DNA of 54,681 nucleotides from Rhodospirillaceae bacterium (GTDB taxonomy: Bacteria; Pseudomonadota; Alphaproteobacteria; Rhodospirillales; Rhodospirillaceae), in assembly GCA_020852595.1 (NCBI GenBank), contig JADZAK010000020.1, positions 1 to 54,681 of the forward strand. The letters are read 5' to 3'. The stretch's first letter is position 1. Each line of letters starts with the position of its first letter. Of this stretch, positions 54,496-54,681 are shown one piece after another. The notes under the pieces were generated by a model, which saw only the letters and a list, made by a program, of their open reading frames with translations, did not search any database and was not told the origin of the DNA. The position numbers and the translations under genes were made by a program.

Positions 54496-54681
54496 TTGAC
54501 CTGCGGGTATCTGAGTGACAAGTGGCTGGCATCGTCCTCGCTGCAGAAGGCGATCCGACGCGGCGACACAAAGATCGCTCAGGAGGCAGGAAGTGCTCTC
54601 CTTTCAATGGATCGAGCCATGTTTTGGAGGCGGCTGGCTTGTACGGCGATTGAGGATGTTGCGCCAACCGACCCTGACTTA
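54496..54681 (+). CDS. Truncated gene at the window edge, RarA/MgsA C-terminal-like
   Basis: The frame is open to the end of the window. From TTG 54496 (AGAGG upstream) it reads LTCGYLSDKWLASSSLQKAIRRGD, KIAQEAGSALLSMDRAMFWRRLACTAIEDVAPTDPDL. The SxLQKAIRRGD, FWRRL and EDV pattern resembles small element-borne proteins related to the C-terminal domain of the RarA/MgsA replication-associated ATPase. An in-frame ATG at 54454 overlaps the palindrome. Only 62 residues are visible. Confidence 0.65.
   Translation, partial: MTCGYLSDKWLASSSLQKAIRRGDTKIAQEAGSALLSMDRAMFWRRLACTAIEDVAPTDPDL

Larger units (their letters stand above)
47161..54681 (+). mobile_element. Integrated element at tRNA-Arg (right end outside the window)
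   Basis: Features are an integrase next to a tRNA 3' end, excisionase-like protein, prim-pol and RepA-like helicase, a recombinase-domain fragment, variable cargo (DUF4238, AlbA_2), and lower GC with AT-rich palindromes in the gaps. No structural phage genes or conjugation genes are visible, so it resembles a phage satellite or small integrative element more than a full prophage. The left boundary is within the tRNA; I found no repeat of the tRNA 3' end before the window edge. Confidence 0.82.

Noticed and set aside
48469-54681. attR of the element (copy of the tRNA-Arg 3' end)
   Set aside because: No repeat of the TpsiC/acceptor segment was seen before the window edge.

Overview
The window is GC-rich DNA from an alphaproteobacterium. 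The evidence is the translation block (thrS, infC, rpmI, rplT, pheS, pheT, lepA), a small heat-shock gene followed by DUF1150, a yej-type ABC operon, and generally alphaproteobacterial protein sequences. The family is uncertain; a Micropepsis/Rhizomicrobium-like or Rhodospirillales-like lineage is a guess from protein flavour only. There is no rRNA, CRISPR array or origin.

Layout. 1-6497 is a yejA(partial)-yejA-yejB-yejE-yejF peptide importer operon with tandem solute-binding proteins. 6575-9205 holds an orphan FliN, a GST, and a TPR/hydrolase pair. A REP-like hairpin (9347-9429) precedes two glycosyltransferases. 11651-21355 is the translation block; an ASCH gene sits inside pheST with 4-base overlaps on both sides, and infC appears to start at ATA. 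Then follow a tRNA-Ser, a GFA protein, a FemAB-like protein, a solitary groEL with a degenerate CIRCE and a His/Asp-rich tail, a TldD/TldE-type pair, a duplicated alpha/beta-hydrolase and mnmC.

32730-36222 is the most unusual core region: 570 bases of strong hairpins, two near-identical 17-bp palindromes, a DUF6502-type protein (probable winged-helix regulator), a DUF5666-type lipoprotein and a convergent outer-membrane beta-barrel protein. It is followed by a patatin-like phospholipase, an RND efflux pump with its adaptor, a prolyl aminopeptidase, an MFS exporter, and hsp20-DUF1150 with a ROSE-like RNA thermometer in front of DUF1150.

From 47161 to the window end is an integrated element. 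A tyrosine integrase lies just downstream of an intact tRNA-Arg(CCT), followed by a small RGRPK protein, an excisionase-like protein, a prim-pol, a RepA-like helicase, a recombinase-domain fragment, a frameshifted DUF4238 gene, an AlbA_2 (Schlafen-like) gene with an unknown partner, and a truncated gene at the edge. Base composition is visibly less GC-rich here. Three copies of the palindrome TGCAATTAATTGCA precede three of its genes, suggesting a private regulon. The far att site is not in the window.
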